A DNA stretch of 64,000 nucleotides, from positions 8,547,983 through 8,611,982 of the forward strand of contig NC_087077.1 of NCBI RefSeq assembly GCF_026151205.1, written 5' to 3'. A program made the translations under genes and the position numbers. The stretch is from Bolinopsis microptera (lineage: Eukaryota; Ctenophora; Tentaculata; Lobata; Bolinopsidae). The notes below the pieces were generated by a model. It was not told the origin of the DNA. It did not search any database and saw only the letters and a program-made list of their open reading frames with translations. This document shows, one piece after another, positions 1-20,339 of this stretch. Within the stretch, counting starts at the first letter, position 1; each line of letters begins with the position of its first letter.

Positions 1-2684
1 TGTGTTGTTGTTTGGTCTCTGCGTTCAGTTAAACTTAATTGCTCTATGTTAGTATGCGTAGGTCTATTGTGATTGCCTTCTGCGTGGTTTGAGGAATTAT
101 AGACCGTAGTGTACTTGTAATCTTGTAAAGAAAGCGCTATTTTCGCGTTTTGAAATGATATCGTAATTTATAGAGTTTTTCTATGGATGATGGTTTCTAG
201 TTTTTGAAATTTTCGATATGAAATCGTGGCGTAAAATATTTTTTTTGTTTTTAGAAGCTTATTCCACAAATTTGTTCGTCAATCTTAATTTCAAAACTTT
301 AGCCTTTTTAGAGGAATTATGGTGCGCCAGTATGACCAGTAAGGCTCAAAGCCTATTTAAGCCTAGCGTCGCTTTTTCAAAGAGCTTAAAAAGCACTTAA
401 ATATCTCTCGCAAACCGAATGATCAAAATATAAAAGTCTTTGATATCAACTAAATACTAAGGTCAACTTAGTTTATTGAAACTTTCTAAACCGAAATAAG
501 AAATCATAGTGTTCAGATATGCATGAAATTTATCTAAAATTCAAACGCGTGACACAAAATACGTGACGTCATCGATTCGACAGTGGATCAATATCATGAA
601 TTCCGCAGACCTACGATTAAATGATTAGGATTATGTTTGAAAGTTATGTCCTAAATTATTATTGCATGAACTCTCTGAATTATTATTGCTTGAGCTGTCT
701 GAAAACTGGAAGGACCGATTATTGTGTTTAAGGTATCGCCACCTTGAACCACGTGACGATAATATAATGTCTCAGACATGTTACTTAAGAAATCATTTTT
801 GTAGCTTTTATTTTTATTTTGTACTCTTTTTGACGTCAAGGTTTCAAAGTTTTCTGACCTCTAACCTCAGATAACTGCATTACCATCAGTCAAATATTCG
901 ATACAATAATAAAATTGATAACATCGCAGGTGGTCCATTAACCTAAGGTGCTTTATAAAGTTATCAAAGTTTCAATTAATATCATAAGTTCTTTAAGATA
1001 TAAAAGTTTCTTAACGCCCCCCACGTTGAACTTCAATGCCGTGCTTCCATAGTTCTCAAACAATAATATATCACACACACTACACAAAACTGAAAATTCA
1101 ATATATTCAGAGGTCCATAAAGTTGTGATCTCTGTAAACCTTACCACTACACTTTAAGTGGTGGACGTGGTTCAGGGGTACTACCATGAAATACAGAACA
1201 ATAGTGTGCGTGACCCTCCAGTTAGCGGACTATAAGTTGAGTAATGACCGCGTGTGTACGGTCTGGGTTCATAATTATAACATTATATTATGCAGCCGCG
1301 CAGCTGCCATGAGCACTGTGGATATATTATATCCAATATCATTCAGGGTATACGTATACAGCTAGAGTTCCATCATTTCATCCAGCCGTTCAGCTATATC
1401 CAGGGTCTTGAGTCCTGCCTCACGACCATACTACCACATGGCCTTGTTTATATATCGTAATGGTTGTAGATTTATATGATATTTAGGTATATCACGTGAT
1501 ATAAAGTCAAGGATCTAGATTTATAAGTATCACGTGATATATTGAGGTTCTATATTTATATCTACATCACGTGATATATATGATTTATTAGATGGTGCTC
1601 AGTGAAAGTACTCTCTCCCTGGTACGACTAGTGAGATTGTCCATGTCATTGTCTTGGCGTGTGCTGGTGAACTGTCATCTAGCTTATCTAACTATGTTAG
1701 TACTCAGCCCACCTTTGTTCCTGGCATTCTTATCTCCTACTTGTTGATTTGTATCTAGTGCTTAGTAGTTTGCGGTGTGCCCATCATGAATCACTTATCT
1801 CATATCTTCATGGTACTCCCTAGATTGGTAAGCTAGATTGTTTGAGGCAGAGTGTTTTTCATGGGAATACAACTCGTGCGCCCGGTAATGGTGCTAAAAA
1901 CTTGAGATTGAGGGTTTTCCCGAAATAACTTGCGTTGTAAGGTGTTCAAAGGAGTAGGTTTAATATCCATTGAAATATAATATAATCTTGTGGAACTTTG
2001 TGCCAGACTTGGTCGTTTCTTTGATATTCCTGTTTGATATTCCGGTATAAACTAATATCATAACAGCGGATAAATTTAAAATTCAATTTGTCCCTGTCCA
2101 GTACTTGTCATATTTTGGCATTGGTTATTAATCTTTGAATCTTTGTTGAAAGTTCTGTATACTTAGTCTCTCCGACATGGTAATCTTTAACTCTAATTAC
2201 TTCCTTGCCTCACGTTCATAAAATTCCATTTAAATTGCAAATTTCTGTCCAACTTTAATATAATTTGGACTACTAAATGTGGAAACTAGATATGGTAGTC
2301 GGACCATGTACCTTTATAATTATTTATTAGTTGCAGTTGCTTGGTGAGGTCCACAGATTTCAATGGTAGTTCATCGTCTTGCAGTTTCGTTACTTTATCT
2401 CGTAAGTCTCAGGGAGACCAACAACCCAAGGATACAACAATGTGGCCTCTCCTCTCTGATCAAGTGTAGGCTGCAATTATAGTAGCACCACTTTCCTTAG
2501 TGTTTTATGTAAATATAACTATAGTAGGGAACGTACAACAACTTGCCAGATGAGTCTCAATAACCCATTCATTCGTTAGTAATTACTAATTAGCGCGGTA
2601 AGAGTATTCACACGTCCCCCTGTATTAATAATCGTCCCCCTGTATTGAAGTTTAGATGAGCTCCCTCTCCAATCTGTCATTTCC
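1..2684. other. Non-coding stretch, no gene recognised
   Basis: Only short ORFs without family resemblance are present. Positions 1494-1580 hold three copies of the palindrome ATCACGTGAT about 40 bases apart within AT-rich sequence. I see no exon with convincing splice sites. Confidence 0.5.
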
Positions 2685-3160
2685 TGTTGTAGTTGCGAGT
2701 ACGAGCCGTTATCATTGCTGCACAGTACTGTTGTAGTTGCGAGTACGAGCCGTTATCATTGCTGCACAGTACTGTTGTAGTTGCGAGTACGAGCCGTTAT
2801 CATTGCTGCAGTACTGTTGTAGTTGCGAGTACGAGCCGTTATCATTGCTGCAGTACTGTTGTAGTTGCGAGTACGAGCCGTTATCATTGCTGCAGTACTG
2901 TTGTAGTTGCGAGTATAAGCCGTTATCATTGCTGCAGAACTGTTGTAGTTGCGAGTATGAGCCGTTATCATTGCTGCAGAACTGTTGTAGTTGCGAGTAC
3001 GAGCCGTTATCATTGCTGCAGTACTGTTGTAGTTGCGAGTATAAGCCGTTATCATTGCTGCAGTACTGTTGTAGTTGCGAGTATGAGCCGTTATCATTGC
3101 TGCAGAACTGTTGTAGTTGCGAGTATGAGCCGTTATCATTGCTCTAGTACTGTTTTAGTT
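2685..3160. repeat. 42-44-nt minisatellite, about 11 copies
   Basis: The unit contains GTTGTAGTTGCGAGTACGAG followed by CCGTTATCATTGCTGCA. The first copies are 44 nt and the rest 42 nt. Units differ at a few sites (GAGTACGAG, GAGTATAAG or GAGTATGAG; CAGTACTG or CAGAACTG). Because 42 is a multiple of three, ORFs stay open in several frames on both strands. These are repeat artefacts, not genes. The array runs into the (AG)n tract that follows. Confidence 0.95.
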
Positions 3161-3165
3161 GCAGC

Positions 3166-7382
<4,217 letters not shown>

Positions 7383-7385
<3 letters not shown>

Positions 7386-7444
7386 CCCCCCCCCCCAACG
7401 GTGCCCCCCCCCCCCCCCCCCCCATGGTGCCCCCCCCCCCCCCC
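7383..7444. repeat. Interrupted poly(C) tracts
   Basis: Three C-runs of 10-16 bases separated by AACGGTG and ATGGTG. An ORF through them encodes a short Pro-rich stretch and is not believed to be a gene. Confidence 0.9.
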
Positions 7445-7791
7445 TTCAGTATTCAACTCGCATTACGAGAGTCCTCCTATGATGTTATAGGAGGCCAGGA
7501 TTTGAGCGCACTAAACTCTAATTATATCCTTATTTTTTGACCTAACCATTAACCTCCACTAACGTAATTTTTTAAGGAGTGGAGGCCAAAATTCAACTTG
7601 GGAGTAGGGACGTCCGACGTGTTAACCTATGGTAGATGTAAACAGTTCAAATTTTTCTATGTAATTGGTCGGTTTAAAGGCAGACAGTTCCCAATCAATC
7701 ATCATAAATGGCTCCCTCCATCAGTATTCAGTACCATTAACAGATCACATATCATAATGGCTCAAACTCAAGCTGGCCTTAATAATTAATA

Positions 7792-9414
7792 TGGACACGT
7801 TCAAAAAAAGGTGGCACTAGAGATTGATTTTTTAAAATGCGTTTTAAAAATAGTCATTGTTCTTTGTTGGTTGATATATCTATCTATACCTTTAAAAATT
7901 CGATTAAATTTCATGATCCTGAAATCACGGAGTCTCTACTAGAGACTCTCTAGTGCTTATATCACAGGAGTTATCGTTATTTGTGTGCCAATGATTCAAA
8001 TATCACACAATTAGAAATGCAAGATGAATCAACACTAGATAATCTGAAAAGTACTATTCACAAAGACGCCAAAATTGATATGGTGATTATAATGCATGTA
8101 AGGAATGGAATGTCTTATCTGAAATTGTTATTGGTGCCAAAATGATTCAAAAATCACATCTTAAACGTTGGAAATGAGCCTATTTTGAGCAGTGATTATT
8201 GAATCATCTTGCGTTTTTATTGGCTTTCTATCATTTTTTAGGGTACAAAATAGTATTAAATAGTATTAAAACCAGTTAATATGATTCAAAAATCACATTT
8301 TCGTTAAAGGTGCGCTATTAAGTCACACTATAGTAAGCCTTAAATTAAGTGCACGATATGACAATTTATATCCATTCTATGATTCTTATTATGTGATTTT
8401 TGAATCCATGTCTAAGCTTATACCATATTGAAGGCCTTTGAGCGATCATTTTTGATCTCGGTGCTTAAATGATTCAAAAATCACACAAATCTGGCTACCA
8501 AATATGTAATTTCCTTTAAAGTGTGATAATTGAATCATATGTAATGTTCAAGTTGTAATGACATTTTGAAAGTAAAGGTAATGAATCGATAATCACATTT
8601 CAAAAATCCGATTAAGTATTATATGTTACTGATATGATTCATTTGTCACATTATGGCGACAAAATTATCATGGCTTGAGCTGTAAAAGTACTTGCCTAGT
8701 TTACTCAGTTTAAAATCAGTTTTTTGTGATTATTGATTCCACTATTACTCTAATAACGAACTTCTCCATGACCATATACAAGTGTCACAACAAATTACTG
8801 CAGATTTACTATGAATACCAACCTGATATAGAGCCAAAAAGTGATACATTCCCCTGATACAGCATCATTTCAATACATGCTCATTTATGTGATTTTTGAC
8901 TCATTATGGCACTTTTAACCATCTAAATTCTCTAAATATTAGTTAGCATGATATAATTGTGATTGATAGAGTTCATTGTTACAATCGTTCCGTTGATATT
9001 CATATCACATTCATCATTCTAAAACACTTAGTCAGAATTAACCCTGTGTGTGATAATTGCATCTTAACTCCACATTTAACCGGTGATACTTTGCACTTTT
9101 AACACTCAACTATCTCAAAAAGGTTCAATAATCACATTGAGAAGCAGGACACACTCACAGAATGTAAATTCATCATTAGAGGTGCAAGAAATGAATATTT
9201 TGTGATTTCTGGCTCATATCTGAACAATTAACAGATATAAAGAGATGAATGACTTAATTATGTGATATTTGAATCTTTTTGGACCACATATTAAAATTTG
9301 GTTAACTTTCATAGCATACTCCTTGAGATACAAGTATTTTAAAATGCTTCACACAATTTTGGCAGTGAAAAATCAATCTCTAGTGCCACCTTTTTATGAA
9401 CGTGTACGTGTCCA
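7792..9414. mobile_element. TIR element A with internal motif array (non-autonomous DNA transposon)
   Basis: The ends are about 40-bp inverted repeats that begin TGGACACGT and contain GGTGGCACTAGAGATTGATT. The right end carries an extra six bases (an ACACGT duplication). Both ends abut TA, as expected of a TA target duplication (Tc1/mariner-like, inferred). No transposase ORF is present. The interior holds about 16 copies of an 18-nt motif, consensus ATGATTCAAAAATCACAT, in both orientations. Starts are near 7991, 8142, 8192, 8281, 8391, 8469, 8521, 8581, 8634, 8724, 8887, 8959, 9047, 9121, 9200 and 9260. The termini are shared with the element at 57923-60104. Confidence 0.85.
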
Positions 9415-9416
9415 TA

Positions 9417-12848
<3,432 letters not shown>

Positions 12849-13536
12849 CATCTGCCTTCGATTAAAAAATACCAGTGACCTTTTTTCTTTTTAATTACTC
12901 TAACTGCCAGAGAATCAGTATCGTTGTTATTCGTGACTCGTGTAGAATAAATAAATATAATACCATCGCGGGTATTTAAATGGTTGTTTTGTACTATCGC
13001 TTTTAAGTCGAATAAGTCTGACATTGTTCTTCCACAACATGACTGCTATGAGCCTAAAAATATAAAATTGAAACCACCTTTGCTGCTTTAATGCACCATT
13101 GTCTTTCAAATTCGAGGCACTATTTAATATTTATATTATACAGTGTCCACTACGGAGATCTCCATTATATTATAAGCCTTTGCCATGCTTTGATTGTAAT
13201 TCGGAGAATTTATTTTTGACCATTACGATTGCTTCATCGTTGTCGCGCTCATTTGTTTCTTCTCGCTGCGACAAATCTTTGTGAATTTTCTGCTAGCAAT
13301 TATGTTTTATGCACGGAAGCGCAAATCAAAACGTTCCTACACTCCCTCACACAGCAACCTAGCTCGCTGTTACAGACTGTATATGAGATATGGTGTGCAC
13401 TGCGGTATGAAGTCCAGGTCCACACGTGCCCAGAGCGCGCCTACTGAGAGTGCTATACGCGTCCATCTCTCCAGCCTGCCTTTCTCCTTCAGAAGGTAAG
13501 AATATTCAGATAAGTTTACATATTGTAAAGGTATAA

Positions 13537-13575
13537 AGATGTTTATACGTTTATATTATAAACGTATAAACATCT
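13537..13575. repeat. Perfect 18-bp hairpin
   Basis: Arms 13537-13554 (AGATGTTTATACGTTTAT) and 13558-13575 are exact reverse complements with a 3-nt loop. It lies 43 bases upstream of a second, longer hairpin. Confidence 0.9.
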
Positions 13576-13618
13576 AATCTTATAGAATATTTCAGATATT
13601 ATGAACGTATAAACGTGT

Positions 13619-13688
13619 GAAGAAAATATGCACATTATATAATTATGTTTGTAAACATAATATTATGTGCATATTTTTGACTTCTTTT
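13619..13688. repeat. Long imperfect hairpin, about 28-bp stem
   Basis: Arms contain AAAATATGCACAT and ATGTGCATATTTT with a short central loop near 13650 and small bulges. A snapback MITE or a small hairpin RNA locus are both possible. No promoter evidence is visible. Confidence 0.75.
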
Positions 13689-14189
13689 TATAGATAATTT
13701 GATAGAGACATGATTTACACATTGTTTCCTTCAATGTTCAATGGCTTCAATCAAAATGTCTCAATGCCAATCAAAGATACAGTTTGCATAGTTAATTGAA
13801 AAATTAATCATAATATTATTTATATACCTACTATGCTGATGATGATATTCACGATTTTAAGCTGAGAATCCATAGTTATCGTAAATAAATGTCGGAAAAG
13901 AAAAGCGCGATATATTTAAATGGTTACTGACCCCAAACTTAATTTTGTATCAGGTGACGCATGAAATCACTTATTTTTGACGACTGCCTGTCAAATCCCG
14001 GAAATAGGGAGTATATTATATGAAGTAAAATTGGTAAATTATATAAACTAGAACGAAACGTTTCTAATAGTACCATAGGACGTGTGGATGCTATTTGATT
14101 ATTATTCATTTTCTAATTGTAATAATCAGCGAACTGTTTTTTTATTGAACTTCTTCATTTTCAGTAATTTATTCTTTATTTAGCTATTT

Positions 14190-14540
14190 TGGCTCAGTGG
14201 CTTAGTTGGTTAATCTACTTGTCTACTGGCCCTGACGTTGCGAGTTCGAATCCCAGTTGGGCCAAGATTTGAAAATTGATGGGCAGCCGTCGCTCACCAA
14301 ACCATGGTGTGAATGGTAGTAGCTCTCATTACGTAGAGCTGCGAAAATAACACGAGTGCATATGCCTGGGGTTGCGTCCCCATACCTATACCATCCCCCC
14401 TCTCCTAGTTGAAGCCATGAGATAAGACACCTGGTGCTGCGTGTGGGTTTCATTTTGTGGTACCCATTCCATAGATATTGGGTCTGTACTAAATATAGAC
14501 CTGTTGCCAAGAGAAACTACGGAGGAATGAAATAATGAAA
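14190..14540 (+). mobile_element. tRNA-derived SINE-like element
   Basis: The first 75 bases are tRNA-like. The 5' TGGCTCA can pair with the 3' TGGGCCA, an A box (TGGCTTAGTTGG) lies near 14198, and a B box (GAGTTCGAATCCC) lies near 14242. The T stem does not pair well, so this is a tRNA-derived promoter head rather than an intact tRNA. About 275 bases of unrelated body follow (14265-14540), ending near a GAAATAATGAAAA tail beside the mariner-like MITE. Confidence 0.7.
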
Positions 14541-14543
14541 ATA

Positions 14544-15310
14544 CAGGGTGGGCCAAAAGTCAGTAACCATACGTTGGCCTTAATAGCTCCGCCGTGTTTT
14601 ATATTTGAGAGCTGTTGCTTTGCAGATGGCTTACTGTCTTTACTGGTTCGAGGATTCCGTCGTCAAAATGTGAAAATTCGCATATTTTAGACCATGCTTA
14701 TTCAATATTAAAACACCTATATTGTTTTCTCTGAACATGCTGAACGCCTCATTTTTTCAGAGACGGTAGATTATCAAATGTTGCATATGATCTGAAAACA
14801 TGAGGCAAAACAGATTAGAAATGACGAAATTATCAAGCATTTTCTGTATCTCGTTAACAATATTGACTGGGTGATTATGTGACACCGTGACACGACACCT
14901 TAATTTGGCAACCTTAACAATTCGCATAATGTTTAACGGGGTAGTTAACGGGGGCACCTTATCACGTGATTTGGTAAATCGATCACCTGATCACACGTAA
15001 TGAATAAACTCGTTATGCTTCATATCTCGGTCATCTGAGAAGCTACAGTTCTAATTTTTTGAGGACAAACGTAATTCGAATGGCCAAACACAATTCAATA
15101 TTATTTAGCTTGATCCGACTATCCAAACTATCAAAAAAATGTGAAAATGAACCTCCATTTGAAAAAAATGAACGCGAATATTTTTCGAGTTGACAAATTC
15201 CTCGAACCAGTGGTGGTACTAAGTCATACCAGAAAGAAGTATTTAAATTGTGCACTCAGTGACTGAGCTATAAAGGCCAATGTATGGGTACTGACTTTTG
15301 GCCCACCCTG
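14544..15310. mobile_element. Mariner-like MITE, 767 bp
   Basis: Terminal inverted repeats of about 38 bp (14544-14581 and 15273-15310) start CAGGGTGGGCCAAAAGTCAG and differ at two positions. Both are flanked by TA. CAGGGTG-type ends and TA duplication are typical of Tc1/mariner elements. No transposase frame is intact. The segment around 14800-14930 is similar to the spacer of the large palindrome at 36.95-37.25 kb. Confidence 0.88.
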
Positions 15311-15312
15311 TA

Positions 15313-17744
15313 TATTATGTGTACAGGATGTAATGTACAAAGGAGTAATAATATAATACAAAGGAGTAATAGTATAATATTTAAATATTTATTACAAAAA
15401 GAAGATATAACTTTATAATAACTTATAAAAGATAACAGTAACTTAAATAACCAAATTATTCGTGCCAAAATGTTAAATATCATACAGTAGTTACCCACTT
15501 GATTAACAAAATTATTAATCTATTAATTTGTTATATCACATCAAGGGTATATACTATAGAGTGTACTTCATATCCATAATTCATGTACATAATATAATAT
15601 ATTATAAGCTACACAGTACACGCTTAAATACAACCTATTATCTCTAGGTTGTATACTGCTAGTCATGTATTACTATCAGCTCTATATTACTATCACTCTG
15701 TACTTACATAAGTTACGTCATTATCATTATGACGACATTTTCTACGATGTACTTATTTTCGGTTTGACTGAGAAATGGTGAAACATTTGAAATCCATAGA
15801 TTATGGTTAAACGATTTCAGTTCTTTATTGGAGACCAGCCATAAAAATTCAGCAAGCTATTTCAACATGGGTTACTATATGCTGCAACTTTTTATGTACT
15901 ATTTGTAGAGTAAATTCGGCACTTTAACCTACTTTAAAACGTTTTTTAAATCCTCGCAGTCTACAGACTATACCTTGAACCTACAATTCTGCCACAACAC
16001 AGTGTAGTAATCTCGCCTGAGAGCCTACATTTGCAGGGTTTACTTTAAAACACTCAGTCGTTTAAAACGCGTAATAGTTTTAACCAGAACTTTCCAGACC
16101 ATAATCTAACAGAATAGTTCCTGGCTGGTCAGACCTTGAAATGGCAAAATTCCACTAAATCAGCTGATTTCTTTCATAATGTAACTTAAGGGAGCTGGTA
16201 GTTTGATGGGATAACGTGTTGCAAGATGGTATCTCCCGCCAATAAGCCCATATAAGGCAGTATGCTCTCCCAAGCACCAGATATGATATAATTGATGTAT
16301 ATCATAAAATGCATAATATACATCAGGTCAAAGTGTGTGTGGGCTGCTGCTACATCTCGGTAACCATGCTGATTTGTTAAACGCTACTTGAATGGTCCTG
16401 TGAGAGAGGTGGTGTTTGAGGGTTGATTCTAGCGAGGCTGGTAGATGTCGGGCGCTAAAAGCTTGGGACTGAGATGTTGTAGAATAACATTAAAAGTTAG
16501 GAATTAAGAGGCCAGCGTTTTGTGGCTGTGGTTTAATTGAAGCGGAGGAATTTTAAAGTTTCCTTCTTAAAACTCCAAATTGGCAGTAATTAGATGTTAA
16601 GTATCTAACAGACAGAGATGCGAGATTAGAAATGAGATAAGGGCAATATAATGTCTCTAGGATGACTTTTAGTCAGATCAAGTGTTATTTATCAGTGATG
16701 ATCAATCAAAGTGACAACAGGTCGTCATGGTTTTATTTCAGGTCAAATTTTTATTTTGTAATTATTTTCCGGCGCCCCTTATCTAAACACGTAATTAATT
16801 CTGATAACACTTAACACCATTGGTTAGACATGTCTAGTAAATAAAACGAATCACGCTAAAATAAATGTTACCTGTTTTCCTGGAGATCCCTTTTATTCTT
16901 CACACCTACGTAATTCTGGGAGCTGAAGAATATTGTTCTGATAATTATGTTACGATCAGAAGTTTACGTATCGTTTCATTTCGTCAAATTTCAACTTTAC
17001 CCTTTTTTTGGCAAGTTTTTAAAATATTTTATGAAGAAAATACCACCCTCTCCTCAACAATGTACCCCACAATCCACATTCCACGTGTTATTAAGTTCTT
17101 ATAAAGTTCTCGTACGACACAAAATTCAATCACCAGATTGAACCCTCGTCATAATAACAGCGACAGTATTGGATTAAAATAGAAAATTTGCAGAGAGTAG
17201 CTGATAACACATACAGAGCTATGTCGACCTAACAATCTACCAAATATTAGGACACATCTCACAACTATTATATATAATTGCGTCATCCAATACGTCTATA
17301 CCCTCTAATGCCACACCTGGACGAACTGCGGACAAACCGCATTACTCTTAAATTAACCCCAAATTATCGCCCCTCTCTTCTGTGCCTCATTCACAAACAC
17401 AGTGACCTTTAAACCACTCACTGCCGGGCTCCACTTCCCCCACCATCACAATATTTAGGGGGAAATTTGAGTTGGGTCAGTGTGAGTGTGGTTCATTTTG
17501 TTGGAGGTTAACTCGACTCCGGCCGTTTTTGTTCGCGAAAGTGTAATTTGAGACTTCGTCACAGTAATACTGTATTAATGTACTGCAGCTTTCAGTTCGT
17601 TCTAGCTTTGTCTGCTGTGTGTTGTGTATAAGTTTGTATTTCAGTGTCTCGTGTGGGGTTAAGTCGTGGGATTTTATCAACTGTTACAACATTGTACTGA
17701 GTACCGTGTAGTTTGGGTTATTGTAATAATCCACTTCTTCCCAT
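15313..17744. other. Non-coding stretch, no gene recognised
   Basis: AT-rich sequence with no recognisable exon, RNA gene or TIR element. Short ORFs are chance-length. Confidence 0.5.
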
Positions 17745-17749
17745 TATCC

Positions 17750-18425
17750 TCTTTCCCACCCTGCTCCTTCCCACCCTGCTCCTTCCCACCCTGCTCCTTC
17801 CCACCCTGCTTCTTCCTACCCTACTCCTTTCCACCCTGCTCCTTCCCACCCTGCTCCTTCCCACCCTGCTCCTTCCCACCCTGCTCCTTCCCACCCTGCT
17901 CCTTCCCACCCTGCTCCTTTCCACCCTGCTCCTTCCTATCCTGCTCCTTCCTACCCTGCTCCTTTACACCCTGCTCCTTCCCACCCTGCTCCTTCCCACC
18001 CTGCTCCTTCTCACCCTGCTCCTTCCCACCCTGCTCCTTTCCACCCTGCTCCTTCCCACCCTGCTCCTTCCCACCCTGCTCCTTCCCACCCTGCTCCTTC
18101 CCACCCTGCTCCTTCCCACCCTGCTCCTTCCCACCCTGCTCCTTTCCACCATGCTCCTTCCCACCCTGCTCCTTCCCACCCTGCTCCTTCCCACCCTGCT
18201 CCTTTCCACAATGCTCCTTCCCACCCTACCCTTTATCACCCTGCTCCTTCCCACCCTGCTCCTTCCCACCCTGCTCCTTCCCACCCTGCTCATTTCCACC
18301 CTGCTCCTTTCCACCCTGCTCCTTCCCACCCTGCTCCTTCCCACCCTGCTCCTTCCCACCCTGCTCCTTTCCACCATGCTCCTTCCTACCCTGCTCCTTC
18401 CCACCCTGCTCCTTCTCACCCGCTC
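17750..18425. repeat. 15-nt minisatellite, about 45 copies
   Basis: The unit is CCCTGCTCCTTCCCA with occasional T-for-C changes (CTCCTTTCC, CTTCCTACC). Because the unit is 15 nt, all frames stay open and yield repeats such as PPCSF on the plus strand and GRSRV on the minus strand. No start context, signal or flanking domain suggests a real protein. The strand is strongly pyrimidine-rich. Confidence 0.95.
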
Positions 18426-19833
18426 TTTACCACCCTTCACTTTCCTATCCTGATCCTTCGCTTCTACTGATTGGCTCCTTCCCAATTAGATGTGTTACAT
18501 TCAGATCATCTCTATTGTAATTCAAAAGTTTCTTTTTGTCTGTTTGTTTGTTTGTCCGCGCCACGTGCAAATTAGATGAGAAATAAGAAGTTGCATAGTA
18601 GTAACGCGGATGAAATCGCGCACGTGCACAGTGTTTGACTGCATCTTCCGTTGGGAAGGATATTTTTTGATGCGATAAAAACTGTATATCAAAGAATACT
18701 ATTAGCCTTATCCCTTTGACCACGGGCCTATACTTGTAGTTCATTATAAAACCTCGTATCAGCATAATAACATGGTATGTAGTTTCAGTGGAGATTCAAG
18801 ATAACGTCCAGTGTTATTATAATGTAATTTTCTTATTCATTGTTATATTATAATGGATCTGTGAGATGTTTGATGTGGTTAGAATCGGAATATTCCTTCA
18901 CATTTTACTAATTTCATTAATACCATTGTCATTCTGTAAACTTTGTTGTTAAACTTTAACATTTATTATATAATTACACAAGGTTATGATGATGATGATA
19001 GCGAGAATCGAGTTAGTCTATATTACATTGCAATGAGTGTGAACTGTGAAATTTATCACATTCTATTATATCCCCTCACATGAGAGTGGAGCTCGGGTAA
19101 CTGCTTTGTTTCCATTCCTTGTTTATTATGTAGGTTTGTGTGCTGTTTTGTTTGCGTGTATTGTTGGTGTGTTTATGGTGTGTTTGTTTGGGTGTAATTA
19201 AGCTTTTAATTACCCATTTATTCCACTTTTGCTTATGTTCTATACATTGTGCAGTGAAGTCTCTCCGACTTCAATATCATGTTGTCTCGTTTTAAACGTT
19301 TCGACGCTTTTGTCAAGATTCGAATTTTTCTATATCATATTAATATTATATTTTGGACGGTTTTTCGGTTATAACCTTCTTATCGATATTGCTACTAATT
19401 TTTGGTTTCATATTTCACCTTTCATACTTCAAGATATATTCAAGATGCTAATTTCTCAAAAGCAACACTTGCACTACCACTAGATCCGTGAACCCGTATA
19501 AAACGTCTTGGATTGTATCGGACAAATTGCAAATGTGTACTGATAAAAAATTGGCTGATTATATGAACAGATAAGAATTAAAACCTCAGCTGACTCTATG
19601 ACGGCTTTTAAAGTATAAGCAGATAAAAATGTCAGACAGGTGAAATAAGTATTTAAAATTAAGTTGAGTATTCTGTTATGTTTTCTTGTTTTGGCGGAGG
19701 AGAGCGCAAAGAGGAAACACCTTACAAACGTCTCCTAAACAGAACATGTGAGATGTTTCTAAGGTTAGATAACCTTTAAATCAGTCGAGTGTACTAATAA
19801 TTTCGCACTTTTTATGTCAAATTAGCGTATTAT
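18426..19833. other. Non-coding stretch, no gene recognised
   Basis: No conserved coding frame, RNA gene or TIR element was recognised here. Confidence 0.5.
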
Positions 19834-20337
19834 AGGGGGTGGGGGGTTGACGCGTCCGCCTATGTCCGTGTCCTTTTTAGACTCTAGACAGTCACGCGAC
19901 TCAGCTCTAGACGGTGATCACTGTTCCGGACAGTGGCTGCTTGTAATTAGTTACTCTGTTTTGATATTGATACCCATGAAATTCTGCCTTGCTGTGAAAG
20001 TTACTTCTTCTGACCTTGTATCCCGCTCTTTTTATCAAATCTTTTTAAACCTTACCATTTCTGATGAGGATCAAGTATCAGTTAGCCCCTATATCTTAAT
20101 TATTTACAGTTCAAGGTCTAAAGATCTCACTTCAGGTATTTATCATTTAACTAACATGTCTAGATCATGTATCCAATTACAACAGTCCTCGACATCTCAC
20201 TTCGTGTCCTCAAAATACCTTTTCAACAAATTTAGCTAATTTTATTGTCCGCTATCGTCCGCTATCGTCCGCCCTTTTTGGATTCAATGAGATAAGCGGA
20301 CATTGGCGAACGTGTCCCCCCCCCCCCCCCCCCCCCA
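19834..20337. mobile_element. G/C-run-ended TIR element, about 500 bp
   Basis: The left end reads AGGGGGTGGGGGG then GACGCGTCCGCCTATGTCCG. The right end is its imperfect inverse, CGGACATTGGCGAACGTGTC followed by 18 C. Inner TIRs match at about 17 of 20 positions and TA lies at both borders. A 130-codon frame runs across the interior from 19847 but resembles no protein I know. The right end contains GGACACGTTC, also found at the termini of the elements at 7.79 and 57.92 kb. Confidence 0.6.
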
Positions 20338-20339
20338 TT

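Larger units (their letters stand above)
13025..14189. other. Mostly non-coding; possible exon end at 13499
   Basis: An ORF ending at 13499 runs into a good splice donor (AG|GTAAGA at about 13497), but its translation resembles nothing I know. The main structure is the pair of hairpins at 13537-13692. Confidence 0.3.

Noticed and set aside
7792-9414. CRISPR-like array
   Set aside because: Motif copies occur in both orientations with irregular spacing, spacers are not unit length, and the genome is eukaryotic.
13281-13499. ORF ending at a GTAAGA donor as a first exon
   Set aside because: Composition is not convincing and no partner exon was found; kept only as a note.
14190-14264. Functional tRNA gene
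   Set aside because: A and B boxes and acceptor pairing are present, but the T stem does not pair, and a SINE body follows directly.
17666-18520. 284-aa PPCSF-repeat ORF and its antisense GRSRV ORF
   Set aside because: A 15-nt pyrimidine minisatellite opens all frames; no signal peptide, domain or splice evidence.
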